Source: Diogma glabrata (lineage: Eukaryota; Arthropoda; Insecta; Diptera; Cylindrotomidae). Taken from it: 64,000 bases of DNA. Under the pieces are notes generated by a model that was given only the letters and a program-made list of their open reading frames with translations, was not told the DNA's origin and did no database searches. Location: the NCBI GenBank assembly GCA_963693315.1, contig OY856186.1, forward strand, positions 89,898,881 through 89,962,880, read 5' to 3'. A program made the position numbers and the translations under genes. Below are positions 11,746-23,660 of the stretch, piece by piece (the stretch's first letter is position 1; each line of letters begins with the position of its first letter).

Positions 11746-12098
11746 CTACTCGGCTCCTTGCCTTACATATTTGCATGTTTTTTAAGCATCATAAAAATTC
11801 ATTCACAAACGATTGTCGTATTCTCCCATACAAACAAAATAACATAGTAAGAAAAAACACCTGTTGTATGGTTGACCTCCCTACCAGTGGCGTAGCTAGG
11901 GGGGGGCGAGGGGGGGGGGGGGCGGTCCACCCCCAAAACGGGTGACACCCGACCGTAAAAAACTTAAACAAACCATCACAATGTTTTCAACGATAAATCA
12001 CTTAGAAACCATTTTTGCCAGGTTATCCTTAAAATTTTAATTTATAAATTGTGATAACTTATAATAATGTGTCCTATAAATGTGTAACAAAAGGATCT

Positions 12099-12338
12099 GG
12101 GGCCCTATTCCCGAACACATAAATGTGGATTTGGACAATATTGTGAAGTTTGTATTGCATAACATTAAACGGAAACGGTAACGATTTTCCGAAAAAAAAA
12201 TTCACAATATATTCTAAATTCAATTTAGACCATTTTGTGAAATTCGTTTTTCGTAAAATCGTTACCGTTTAATGTTATGCAATACAAACTTCACAATATT
12301 GTCAAAATTCACATTTATGTATTCGGGAATAGGGCCCC
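12099..12338. mobile_element. 240-bp palindromic MITE (Harbinger-like ends)
   Basis: Long near-perfect inverted arms start GGGCCCTATTCCCGAA and end TTCGGGAATAGGGCCC, and pair for about 100 bases. CTG lies on both sides, compatible with a 3-bp target duplication. The ends and 3-bp duplication suggest PIF/Harbinger, but no transposase is present. Nested in the hAT. Confidence 0.85.
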
Positions 12339-12339
12339 T

Positions 12340-13590
12340 GTTCTACTTTTTAAAATTTTTGAGTTATTACGTAAAATAAATATTTTAACAATATGTATTT
12401 CTTTTTTTTTTTTAATCGAATCAACATGTTGAACATTGAATACTATCATCACAATTACTCAATAGCTTTGAATATTCCTATAAATACCGTATTAGCCGTT
12501 TTCTTTTAGGGTACATTATTTAGTATGCAAGAATGATTCTGTAACGACCAGGTCTGAAAACACATATGCGAAATAATGTATAGGAAAAGTGGTCTCCGTC
12601 GATAATGTGGCACCCTGTGTCGATAGCGTGGCACCCTTGAATTCTGGTCTATTCCAAAATTATTGCTCTATTCCAAAATTATTTCTAAAATATCAGCTTA
12701 ACTTTACTACCTAATATGTTTTACATTTCAAACAAATTAATTGCAAACACCTAAGGAAACCAATAAACAATCAAATCACCGTGTTTGTAAATAATCTCAA
12801 ATTCAATTTTTTTTCCTTTATCTTGAATTCCTAAATTGGAATGGGTCATTTTCGAATGGACACATAAATAATTACTGTGAAATAAAATTGTAGCTATGCA
12901 ATTACTATAGTTTTGCAAATTTTTATAGGTAGATACATACTCATCCTGTTTGTTTTCAGTTTTATAATATTAATCATAAAATTTAATAAGACAAAAATAT
13001 TTAATAACATTGCAATATTGCAATAAAGAAATCATTTGTCAAATACATAAGTGTATTGCTTTAACAAAATAAAAAAAAATTGAATTTATGTTAATCAAAT
13101 CCATTTTTAATTGTGATACATAAGAAGATATGGGATTGAACAAAATCTGGTATTAATTTCCATTTAGTCATTTATATGATCGTTATGATTTCGGATCTTG
13201 GATATCTGTCCAACGAACTTAAGGATGAATTGTACACATTGTACAAAACCAGAGCATCATTGGATTTTTGTCCGTTATCTGGATATAAATATTCGTCTTA
13301 CTGATTGTAAATGGTAACATTTTGAAAATTTTACATAGAAGGTTTTATAAGATCCTGAGTAGAAATTAGTTAGGGAAAACCTGAATACAGTCAGGGCGTG
13401 ATCAGGGCCTGGTCAGTCTTAAAAGGGCATTCCTCATTAAGGCAATCTGATGTGGGCCTGTTCCGGGCCTGATTTAGAATACCCTTTTAGGGTATTCTTT
13501 TATTGTAATTGTTAACCTTATCTGAATATATCCGTCCCTGATCAGGTTTTTCGTGTTTGACCCCTACCTGAAATTTCAATTGTTATAATT
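12340..13590. other. Decayed hAT interior without recognisable coding
   Basis: Contains a small duplication (GTCGATA-TGTGGCACCC at about 12598 and 12619) and a duplicated TCTATTCCAAAATTATT. From about 13390 to 13550 there is a cluster of GATCAGGGCCTG-like motifs in both orientations that looks like a minisatellite or foldback arm. No frame identified. Confidence 0.45.
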
Positions 13591-13690
13591 CACTAGAGTA
13601 TTGTCCATTTTAGAAATATATAGTTAAAATCGTTTCATGTATGTTTAAGTTATCGCTTCTTGGCTGAAAGACTATAATAATAGTAATTAT
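13591..13690. repeat. ~95-bp core shared with the foldback at 54.7-58.7 kb
   Basis: Begins CACTAGAGTATTGTCCATTT and continues through GAAATATATA and GCTGAAAGACT. A close copy is at 56062-56157 and an inverted one at 55040-55140. Here it follows a GATCAGGGCCTG motif cluster instead of the GGCCATTACTGG type. Confidence 0.65.
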
Positions 13691-13767
13691 AAGGTCGTAT
13701 GTATGTTTTAATTTTTTCGATTGTAATTTTTTTTATTTTAATTTGATTAATTTATAAATATAATATA

Positions 13768-13989
13768 AGGCGATGTATAGCCGAGTGTGTTAAAGCGCTA
13801 GTCTATGCATTGCTAGGCTCGACGGTTCGAATCCAGTCCAATCCAATATGGATTTTCTGGATTAGAATTACAGAGCCGATTTAGATGTTAAGTATTGGTG
13901 TCGGGTAGTTCATAAGTTAGTTTAAGAAGGTGATATAGGCTAACCGCCTCAACCATTTAGTTAAGTAGAACTAAAAAAAAAAAAAAAAA
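13768..13989 (+). mobile_element. tRNA-derived SINE with poly(A) tail
   Basis: The head has an A-box-like TAGCCGAGTGTGTTAAAGCG and a perfect B box GGTTCGAATCC, about 55 bases apart. This spacing suggests a tRNA with a long variable arm (Ser/Leu type). An unrelated body of about 140 bases follows and ends in A17. TATAATATA flanks both ends (13759-13767 and 13990-13998), a clear target-site duplication. It would be transcribed by RNA polymerase III and moved by a LINE. Confidence 0.88.
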
Positions 13990-14169
13990 TATAATATATA
14001 AATTTTCAATTGTTGTTTTCGGAGTGCGGTAAAATCACTATATAACAATTTATTTTATGTTTTACAGTCAAAATTCCTTTGTTGATTTTACAATTTAAAA
14101 AAAACGCTGTTTTATATATTCAAAATAACTTTTAAAATTTACTAAACAATTGTTTTTTCTTTTTAATTT

Positions 14170-14209
14170 TCTCTTACATGTTTCGATTATATATCATCCT
14201 CAGAGAGAT
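14170..14209 (-). ncRNA. Hammerhead-ribozyme-like motif in the Penelope-like 3' region
   Basis: Read on the minus strand: TCTCT, then CTGAGGA (fits the CUGANGA core), a short hairpin GAT-ATATA-ATC, GAAAC, AT, GTA, and then AGAGA. TCTCT and AGAGA form a perfect 5-bp stem I. C...G around AT would be the tiny stem III, with GTA as the cleavage triplet. Penelope-like elements are known to carry such minimal hammerheads. The extra T between the core and stem II is not canonical, so it may be a degenerate ribozyme. Confidence 0.45.
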
Positions 14210-14483
14210 ATTTTGCAACTAAACTTATAATTGTAATTTACTTAAAAAGAAAACAAAATTAAATTAAACTAATTAGAGTTATTATGGAAAACCCATGGTT
14301 GTTAAAAAGGATAACTATTAAATATTCTAATTGATTTATTAAACTTAAACGATCTTAAACAAAAAGACAAATTGGGGAGGAACAAAAAAAAATTTTTTCT
14401 TTTTAATTAAAAGCTAAGTACAGGTATTTACACTAACTTAAATAAATCTGATGTTATTTTGGTATGCCTCACTTCACAATTCA

Positions 14484-15310
14484 TTAATTTTGGTTTGTAT
14501 GTTTGTATTTTTCTATGTATAAAGACTCGTATGCATCAAGTTCCCAATTTTTTTGAACGCTTTTTATGATCTTTGAATTATCTAAATCAATGTTGTGTTC
14601 TGGATTTTCATACATATGAAGCGCTACACTTGACTTGGTGATGTTTCTGGTATTGGTGGCTTTTTGATGTTCTTCCAATCGTGTAGAAAATTTTCTTGAA
14701 GTTTGTCCCACATATTTATCGTCACATTTTTGGCAACTTATTACGTAGATGCCTGACTTCTCTGATGGTGGTGTTTTGTCTTTATAGTTACCCAATATAC
14801 TGCTTAAAGTGGTAATTTTTGTTGTGATTTGAATTTGATTTTTTTGCAGGATGTTTCCGATGTTGTTGGTTAACTTGGGATAAAATGGTATACAAATTCT
14901 TCTTTCAATTTTCTCTTTAATTGGGATTAAAGTAGTTAGTTCTCTTACGGATTGTTTTCTTTTATGCTTGCTCAGGATGTTGGTGATGAATGTCTTGTTG
15001 AAACCATTTATTCTCGCTGCTTCTATTATATATTCCTCCTCTTCTTGGAATTCATGCCAATCCATTGGAGTTTTATAAAGTCTATAGGCTAGAGAGTTAA
15101 ACGCTGCTTTCTTGTGGCTGCCATTGTGGAATGAATCTGAAGTTATCAGTCTCATGGTGTTGGTTGGTTTCCGGTAGATTCCAAATTTAACCTTACAGCC
15201 TTTTCTTATCACCTTAACATCAAGAAAGGGTATTATACCATTTTGTTCTTCTTCCATTGTGAATTTGATTGTTTGGTATTGGCTATTAAGCAGATCTAAA
15301 GTGGCTTTTA
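14484..15310 (-). pseudogene. Penelope-like reverse transcriptase/GIY-YIG endonuclease, C-terminal part
   Basis: Encodes the end of the reverse transcriptase and a GIY-YIG endonuclease used by Penelope-like elements to nick target DNA. The uninterrupted part (257 residues from the ATG at 15257) has GIIPFLDVKV at ~7-16 and HKKAAFNSL at ~48-56, typical of the family thumb region. GIY is at 169-171, CQKC at 175-178, YVG at 182-184, RLEEH at 193-197, and a conserved Glu at 244. The frame is open about 17 codons further upstream (LDLLNSQYQTIKFT). Beyond that, frameshifts separate it from the RYVDD motif, and the N-terminal domain is missing. Confidence 0.9.
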
Positions 15311-15480
15311 TATTTTATATTATTTTTATTTACTACAGCGAAGAATCGTCCACATACCTCTCCCAGATTCTTGGGAATATAGGTGATTTTGCTTGTAGAT
15401 CTTTTTCAAAACTTTTGCTGACAAACACTTAGCTTTTGGCGAACAGTGAAGAGTTGTAATTATCTGAATCAAAATTTACC

Positions 15481-15861
15481 GATTTTTATGATGAGGTATC
15501 AGAAACAGAACTCGTCATAGAGATACTAAAGTTGAGAAGGCATTTAAAAGCGGCCAATTGATCGTGGAATGGGGTTTTACAGAATCTCTCGAATCTTATG
15601 ATCGCACTAAAGTTATTTATGACTATTTCCGTATCAGTGGCTTCGAGTGAGAGGAGTTTCAGCAAATTAAAATTAATTAAAATTTACTTGCTGGCAACAA
15701 TGACCCAAACGAGGCTTAACAATCTTGGCATATTAACAATGGAACATGAGGTAACACAAAATATAAATTCTGAAGATGTGATTTCTAAGTTTGAAGCTGT
15801 TAAAGCTAGAGAGAAGAGATTTAAAATGTGTGTACATAATATGTATGTGAGAGTATATTAA
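15481..15861 (+). pseudogene. hAT transposase C-terminal dimerisation fragment
   Basis: The frame from about 15481 reads SETELVIEILKLRRHLKAAN, meets TGA at 15559-15561, and continues from 15562 without interruption. It contains ASSERSFSKLKLIK and TQTRLNNLGILTMEHE, the hallmark hATC dimerisation region of the zinc-finger MYM/TTF-type hAT transposases. It lies inside a hAT with intact ends. The catalytic domain upstream is lost, partly because of the Penelope-like insertion. Confidence 0.88.
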
Positions 15862-16117
15862 TTTTACTCTCATTTTTCTTTTGCTATACCCTATCATAAA
15901 AGTTTCATTTTCATACATCCATGTAAAAGAGTGTATAATGAAACAGTACTTTAATTATATGTAACTTATTAATAATAATGCTAATTTGTATTAATTAAAT
16001 AAAATTATAAATTACGTTTATTGGCTTTTTATTAATATTGACAGTTTTCATTCTTGGGGTGACACCACGATATCCGCCCCGGGTGCCACCCATGCTAGTT
16101 ACGCCACTGCTCCCTAC

Positions 16118-17070
16118 CCTTTGTTCAATGTTCCCCAATGTTCCCCAAATGATCAAACCCTTCTTATATTGCTTGAAGCTTTATACCAACGTGTCATGAA
16201 AATTGATCTGTAATTGTAGGCTACAGCAGGGATAAACAGTAAACACCTGAGAAAAAAAGCCTTTCAACCCGAAGTTGGTATGCAGAAATATTGGAAACAG
16301 TACTAAAACTTTATATACCAAGTTTCAATAATATCGAAGAGGGGATTAGAAGTTATTGAAGATTAAAACTTGGAGGCGTTTAGGAGAAAGTTTCATTAAG
16401 ATCCTATGCAGGAATGTCACGAACCGAACCACCCACTTACGTACATACATCAACATTTTGAATGCCTATTTAGATAGAGGATGGTCCAAAACAAAAGAAA
16501 AAATAAAATCTGGGGTATGTAAGATTTTTTTTCTTTCGATAGATTGCATTATTTCACACAATTGAAAATTGTGTGAAGTAAATATATAAAAATGTTTTAA
16601 ATATAAACAAAAAAAAAATCAAAAATATTAAGATAAGTTTTTTTGTTTAATTTACCACATAGGATCAGCATTAATTTAATATATTTAAATTTTTAATTTT
16701 TAATCACCGATCTCTGGTTTATTTAGAGTTTTCACTCAATAATATTGAAATGACCATCGATATATGCAAATTGAGTAAAAATAACAACTCAAGGAAATCA
16801 GCGAATGTCAAACGTTTAAAATAAAATTATTTCTTTTAATTGGATTTGTAGGATTTTGTTGCAATCCCGTTACAATTACTCCTTTACTCAATTCTTTTAG
16901 AGAGTTTATTTAAAAAAATCATATTATTCCTAAACATACGAGTGAAAATAACAAAATATCGCCCTTACTCATAAATCTAAATTAATTTTTATTTAATTCT
17001 TCATATTCTTTATTGTTTAATTAAATTTGGTGCTTTCCAACTTTAAAACTTTATGATGCAAGGCCGTAAA
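16118..17070. other. No recognisable gene
   Basis: AT-rich. A small perfect hairpin, TTCACACAATT and AATTGTGTGAA, lies at about 16553-16577. Nothing else assignable. Confidence 0.45.
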
Positions 17071-17082
17071 GCTAAGGTTTTT

Positions 17083-17217
17083 GGACGTATGTAGAAGTTG
17101 CGAATTGAGGCGCTAGCCGAGATTTACACCCACATTAAGTCCAAAATCGCTTACGTCCGTGCATCATATACTATTTTTTATTCGCAGCAAGCAAAATATT
17201 TAAAAAAATTTGTTTAA
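17083..17217 (+). pseudogene. C-terminal fragment of the unrecognised protein (copy 2)
   Basis: Reads FGRM, TAG, then KLRIEALAEIY, IKSKIAYVRASY and KKFV before TAA at 17215-17217. It aligns residue for residue with 3236-3400 on the minus strand, including the stop. The internal TAG (17092-17094) replaces a Trp codon in the other copy. Unknown family, clearly the same ancestral coding sequence. Confidence 0.5.
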
Positions 17218-17759
17218 TTTAAATCAGAATTAAACATTTTATAAATTAAGATATGTTGAACAAGTAGCCTTTGACCAATATATTTGTTATTTGTTTTCAA
17301 ACAAATCGTATAACAATGATAACAAATATTTTGATTGGATTAGGTAATTTGGTGATGTTTTGAGAAATTTTGTGATGTTTTAAAAAATTTGCCGTCCTTC
17401 AGGGTAGGTTGGTAAATCAGGCGTAAATCAGGCGCTGCCTATAACTGTCCACTGTTAAACTAAAAGAAAGAATTTTCTCGACTTGGAATTGTGAAAAATA
17501 GAAACATTGGTTTCGCAGTCAACTCAATGCCGCAATATGATGCATCGCAAGAACTTGTCAGTACACCACCATCCAAGAACATGCCATAAATTGTTTAAAT
17601 ATAGGTTATACAGTCTATAAATCAAGTGAGTCGATTGCGACCATCACAAAGGGTGCTGCACTAATGAAGAGTTTGAAAAAGGATCCTTTAGCGCGACCGC
17701 TCACAGTTCTGCTAAGTATAAACTTGTACGAGTAACTGGATATTGGAAAATAAACTGGG

Positions 17760-18640
17760 TAACGACAATTAGAGTTTTATTGCCGAAAGTTCTATCTTGG
17801 TCTATCAGCTCCTTTGAGCCATACAAATTTGCAGGTTCAGACGAAATTTGGAATATTATGATACATCAGATGTCTGGACATTATAGAAAATATGCTCTTA
17901 AGGATCTTCGTCTGTATAGGACAAATCATCATCAAGCTATGAAGAGATCTGGAATAACACCTGACAGATTCGCTCATTCTGACTACCTCTAACTACCTTT
18001 TGAAAGCAGTATAGAGCTGTAATTCCAATGATAGAAGACCGGTCTGTAGCTAATTTGCTATTGGGCACTGCATCCAACACGATGGACATCTACATAGGTG
18101 AATCTCTCACTTGAAATGGTTCTGGAGCTTTGGTCTACTGCAGAAATGTAGACCTTAAGCTGCAATTTCCACATGGTGAATACTGCACACTCTTTGAGGC
18201 CAAGGTGTTCGTCATAAATGCAGCGACTTGAGGCGAGCGACTGAGCTTAAGTTGTATGGCAAGATCAAAAATATTTTTAGTGATAGTAAGGCTGCTTTAA
18301 AAGCTTTAGGAAGCTACACTATTAAGACAAAAATAGTGCAAAATGTTCTAGGTCCTTAAATTATCTCAGGCTCAATATTTTCAAGATGTTCACTCCATAG
18401 GTGAGTCACTAAACTACCGGATTTCTGTTAAATCGGACCCGGTTGGACTACAAGTTAATAGTGGGACTACTAACAGGTCATCATCATGAGAATAAATATA
18501 TGGTAAGGTTTCGAGTAGAAAATAATTCAACATACCGTTTTTGTCTTGCAGAGGATGAAACAGGGCTCCCAAAAAAGTCAAATAAATATTGCTGCACTCA
18601 ATTAGAGGACAAAATGTTCATGTTGAGTTTAGAAATTGCA
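17760..18640 (+). pseudogene. Decayed LINE (R1/LOA/Jockey-like) with RNase H remnant
   Basis: At 17780-17900 the frame has SISSFEPYKFAGSDEIW, matching the conserved block N-terminal to LINE reverse transcriptase. Most of the RT is deleted. From about 18115 it continues with NGSGALVYCRNVDLKLQFPH, then CTLFEAKVFVINAAT and FSDSKAALKAL, the core of a LINE ribonuclease H. LLTGHHHENK and RFCLAEDET (about 18465-18565) follow as the typical post-RNase H tail. Several stops and frameshifts. The clade is inferred from RNase H presence. Confidence 0.7.
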
Positions 18641-18719
18641 TCATCGATGATAATAATAGTATGTTATATAATGAGGCGGAAAGTATTTCATTTTCTTTGA
18701 TGGCTTAGTTATAGATTTG

Positions 18720-20780
18720 TATATTTTGAAATTAAAAAGAAATCGCTACTTCTTGGTGTAGGCTTCATTTTTGGTGTATTCAAAGTATGATGAACTAAAA
18801 ACGGAATGTGCAATCCCCCTTTATAATTTTTCGTTCATTCCACAAATATAACTAGTAGCTTAGTTTTAGATATTCGAGGGGTGTTGATCGTTCTCACAAT
18901 TGGTTTTCTATAGTTGTTTCATTTCAAACTTAACCTAATCATTTTAATTCTTGCATCTTCTTACAACTGAAGAAAACCAAAACTTATTGTTAGATAGCTT
19001 AAGTAAATTTGGTCAGTTATACATACAAAGAATAAACCTCGGTTAAAATTAATACATTAGAGCTTCGAAAGTTCATATTTGTGAGTAAAGTTTAGTATCT
19101 ACACATCAAAAACTGTTAAGCAATAAAGAATATTGAGATGCATGCTCTTCTATTTGAGCAGATATCTGACAGATTTCTAAATGAAATCAGATATCTGGCA
19201 GATTTTTGTTACGTTTAAAATAAACAAACTTAGCATTTGATTTAAGTTTTGACACCAAATATATGTCTCCATAATCGCAATAATATAATAACAATAATTA
19301 TTCCTAAAAGTTTAATTTTATTTGAAATTATAATAGAAACCAAATTTGAGATGGCTGGTTCTTCATTTCTTTATTTCTGAACCACTTCTAGTTTTGGTGG
19401 AAGCTGTGTAATCTCTCCTAAGATTGTCACACACAATGAGTATGTATCTGAGCATATTATTTTTTAATTTATTAAAATAAAATAAACTGTAATAAAATAA
19501 ATTGTAAGAAAACATTAGATTTATAAATCAAACTGGATGAGAAGCTCTAATTATAAATAGCATAACTTCACTTTTTAAAAATTTTGGTAATACAATTATT
19601 CTATGTAGTATTATAGGTTAACGCTGACACCACCATAAAAATAAACTGTTCTAAATTAATCTTGTAATACCAAATTATATTCATTTCCTGCAACTAAATT
19701 CACATAATAAAAAATTCCCGGAACTGTTTTGTATATCGATACCATAATAAATCATAAACATCAAAAACAATTTACTGTATCACAACTATATTTCCGTTAT
19801 TTAAATTTCATGAAACAAATAACCATAAAATTAAATGAAAAAACATAACCAAAAAATACGAATTCATTTACATATTTTTTGACGGTTCAGGTCAATATGA
19901 TAGATGAATATGAATATCGCTAAAACATTGTTCCTAGAAACAAAAACATAACAATGAAAACAACCAAAAATGATAATAAAAAAAATAATCATTTTTCCAT
20001 TACCAAAAATTTTCAAATTATATACACATGCATGTATGTATACAAAAAGTTTAGAGTAAAAGCCTTTGTAGTAACATAAATTTTTTTAATTTTTTTTGTT
20101 GTTATTTATGTTATACTTTTCATTTAATTTGTTAGTAGGAAGACACCCAAAAATATATTAATATATAACAAAGGAAAAACAAACACTTTCAAAACATCAC
20201 GTCAGTTATTTCAAATTGCAAATGGCAGAAAAATTAAATATTCTAAAATAAATTTTAATGAAACCCCCATCTACCTAATCCAGTGTAAAATATGTTGACA
20301 AGCCGCGAAAACATTTTTTTATATTATGGCTTCATCTATTTGAACAATCTCCAGTATAATATGCGAAAAATGAAATAATTCGTTACAACAAAAATTTAAA
20401 CAATTTTGACATTTTGTAGACGATTGATGGTATTTCGTTTCATATATTTGTATAACAAAAAGATAAACAATCATACATATTTGAAAAACCATTTTCGCAT
20501 TTTCTTTTTTGAGTAAATGTTGTTAGAGCATGGATGTATATATTGTTTTCTTTTGTTCTAATACAAATATTATTTCAAATCATATTATCTATCATATTGC
20601 CCTAGGAAAAATATAATGATCCATTAATGGAGTTAGTTAGATGGACGACTGTAGAATGTTCTTGTTTTTAGGTAGATTTCATATAAAAATCTACCTATTG
20701 CAATGTGCTTCATCTCGGAATTTCGGAAAAATTTTGGTGCCAAACGACTATGAATGATGAGCGGAGACGGAAAAACAAAA
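18720..20780. other. No recognisable gene
   Basis: AT-rich sequence. Near 19160-19205 AGATATCTG-CAGATTT is duplicated. No coding, RNA or structured repeat otherwise seen. Confidence 0.45.
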
Positions 20781-20784
20781 AAAA

Positions 20785-21238
<454 letters not shown>

Positions 21239-21639
21239 TATATAACGATATGAGCTATAACGGAATTTACCGGCACTCTCACGATCGCATTTCTTAAACT
21301 ACAACAAAAAATTTTTTGTATGCGTTGCGGCAAAAAATCTTTTGGACAAGTTCGCGAACTGGCCATATCCGGGTACAGATTACGTGGCTAGATCCAAAAA
21401 AGTCGAAAAATCTAGGGCGTTATAGCTTCCGTTTGAATCATAATATGTTAATAAAATTTATCAATATTGAATATTTGAACATATTTCTATCATTTGTTTC
21501 CAAATGACAACCTTGGCGTTCCAGGTTCCTGAAAAATCAGCTGTTTTAAAAATTTAATAAACTTTGTTGTCGTTGATTTGGCTGAAAATGGCCAACCTCA
21601 CGTTTGAATATTTATGCACACGTTAACTAGAACATAAAT

Positions 21640-22440
21640 CTTTCCTAATTTTAAAAAAATAGTTCAAGTCTAGAGGTTGAGACACCAGGGCTGTTAGAAC
21701 GAAAACAAACGCAAACGGCCATGCCTTCCTCATTTATGAGCTTATGTTATTTAAACTCATACTCACTTTTAGATAAACTTTTCAACTATAACCTCAGAGA
21801 TTTTCAGCTTTCTAACCCAAGAGGTCTCAATGTAATTAGCATTAAACCATTCATTAGCATGCCATTCAATTACAACGACAACTTCCATAAAAATATCCCA
21901 TAGAAAAAATATTAAAAAATTTTCTTTTGTTTTGTTTTTTCAGTTTTTAGTTTTTTTCGCAAAAATTGAAAAAAAAATTAAAACAAAGCTGAGCCATTAT
22001 TGTTTTAAATTAAGGAATATTTTCTTATATGCATATTGATTACACATTTACAAAAGTCTTCCTAAATTGTAGATATTTGAATTATTTGAGGTGTAAAAGT
22101 TGTTTAACAATTTTAGATCATAAATTATGTGTGGTAGTGTTGAAGGTGTGACGTTGTGAGAACGTTTATTTGCTCTTTGGTGGATTTAATATGTTATTAA
22201 AAGTAGTTTTAACCAAATTAAATAAAACTGTTCCGACATCCGACAAGTAGTTTCCGTTAATGTATTTACTTTGGTTTGATAAATTTTTTGGATTATTCTG
22301 GACTTGGACTATTCTACTTAAATTTTTTATTTAAACTAATCTGACACATCCAATTCTATTTGTACACAAAGCTGTCTGGTCCCGAAATCTACCTATTTCT
22401 AGCGGATATACGTGCCGCTTGGACATTTTTAAATTAAATT
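21640..22440. repeat. Dispersed repeat, copy 1 (partner 48820-50240)
   Basis: Blocks such as AAATAGTTCAAGTCTAGAGG, TTATGTTATTTAAACTCAT, CAGCTTTCTAACCCAAGAGG and CTATTTCTAGCGGA recur in the same order at 48820-49050 and 49890-50240. In the partner copy a LINE fragment separates the two halves. No protein recognised in the shared part. It may be the 5' portion of the LINE at 48 kb. Confidence 0.65.
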
Positions 22441-22705
22441 ACTTGTAAGAATTTCAATTATTTCAATTTGGTATCTTGGTGTTCTTATCTTTTACATATA
22501 CGGATTAGGCAAGTTTATTAACTAATTTAAAAGAAGAGAGGTAGATTTTTAATTCTAAGTGAAAACTATTTAATAATATACTTTGGAAATACAAATTTTT
22601 TTTGCAATAAAATATCCTTTGGAAATAACATATTGTTCATTAATAAAATGTTTTGTGTAATAGGAAGTACGCTATTTGTGACCACAACACATACATATCT
22701 TTTAA

Positions 22706-23524
22706 GGGGGGGTATGGTTTTAAAGACGAAAAAAACGCATATTTTTGTGATTTTTTTGCGGCGACATGAGTAATATAATTTTATTTAATTTAATTACATA
22801 TTATTGTACAACTTTTGAAGTATGTCAGAAAAAAATTTCAATTAAAAATATTGATAAATAAGCCGGTGACGTTGAATCTCCAGAGGCGCTTTGAAAAAAA
22901 GTGGTTTTGCGGTGAACATTATAACTCGTTACCGGATCATGTGAAACAAAAAAATTGATATGCGTTTTAAAGGTGATGTATTGCTCGAGGTAATCAGGAA
23001 GAGCTTTTTTTTCTATTTTTTGCAGCACTTGGAAGTGAAAAACGCGATTTTAGCGCAAAAAAATCGCGTTTAAGTTGTTATTAAAAAATAGAAAAAAAAC
23101 GAAAAAAAAAACTCTTCCTGATTACCTGTTGATTTATGTGAAGAAGTAATGTTCAAATTTTCAAAAGGATCGGTTCAGAAGATTTTGAGTTCTAATGTTC
23201 ACGAACTTCAAAAATGACGTTTTCGGGAAAATGGGGTCAAACGGCAACCCTGTTGAAACGCTGTAACTCCGTTAGTTTTACTCGGATTGACTTAAAATTT
23301 GTACACAATATTCTCGACATATTGTTCATTCAGAAAAAAATTAAGAAAAAAATGCATAAAAAAAATTTAAAAACCATACCCGCCCCTGTTGACATGCTGT
23401 AACTCCGTTAGTTTTACTCGGATTGACTTAAAATTTATACACAATATTCTCGACATATTGTTCATTCAGAAAAAAAATTAAAAAAAAAAATGCAAAACAA
23501 ATTATTTTAAAACCATACCGCCCC
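22706..23524. mobile_element. TTAA-flanked inverted-repeat element (piggyBac-like MITE?)
   Basis: Flanked by TTAA at 22702-22705 and 23525-23528. Ends are G-rich followed by GGTATGGTTTTAAA on the left and the complementary TTTTAAAACCATACCGCCCC on the right. An internal hairpin pairs TAATCAGGAAGAG (about 22990) with CTCTTCCTGATTA (about 23110). The right end is a tandem duplication of about 140 bases (CTGTAACTCCGTTAGTTTTA at 23262 and 23399). No transposase. The TTAA suggests piggyBac, but the termini are not a typical match. Confidence 0.75.
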
Positions 23525-23660
23525 TTAAGAACTAGATCTTTCTTTAATAAGAATTTCAATAAAGAACCAATTTAAGATACATGAACTGTTTAGTCTTAAG
23601 TAATCTAATGTTTAATGCATCTTTCATTTTTCGGGCAAAAGATTTTAGAAACAAGGAAAA

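Larger units (their letters stand above)
14150..15430 (-). mobile_element. Penelope-like element, 5'-truncated copy
   Basis: Runs on the minus strand from inside the reverse transcriptase (RYVDD at about 15342-15358) through the GIY-YIG endonuclease to a 3' region. That region holds the characteristic CTGAGGATGATATATAAT...CGAAAC string near 14180-14203. It splits the hAT transposase remnant from the rest of that element, so it inserted later. Boundaries are approximate. Confidence 0.85.
11885..16109 (+). mobile_element. hAT superfamily transposon with perfect 8-bp target duplication
   Basis: The left end is CAGTGGCGTAGCTAG and the right end, reverse-complemented, is CAGTGGCGTAACTAG. Both are flanked by CTCCCTAC (11877-11884 and 16110-16117), the 8-bp duplication typical of hAT. 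Sub-terminal G/C-rich blocks with GGGTGACACC occur at both ends. Inside are remnants of the transposase C-terminus (15481-15861) plus nested insertions: a 240-bp MITE, a SINE and a Penelope-like element. The internal hAT coding region is mostly lost. Confidence 0.93.

Noticed and set aside
11789..11971. 60-codon minus-strand frame rich in Pro
   Set aside because: It reads through the G-tract at the hAT left terminus.
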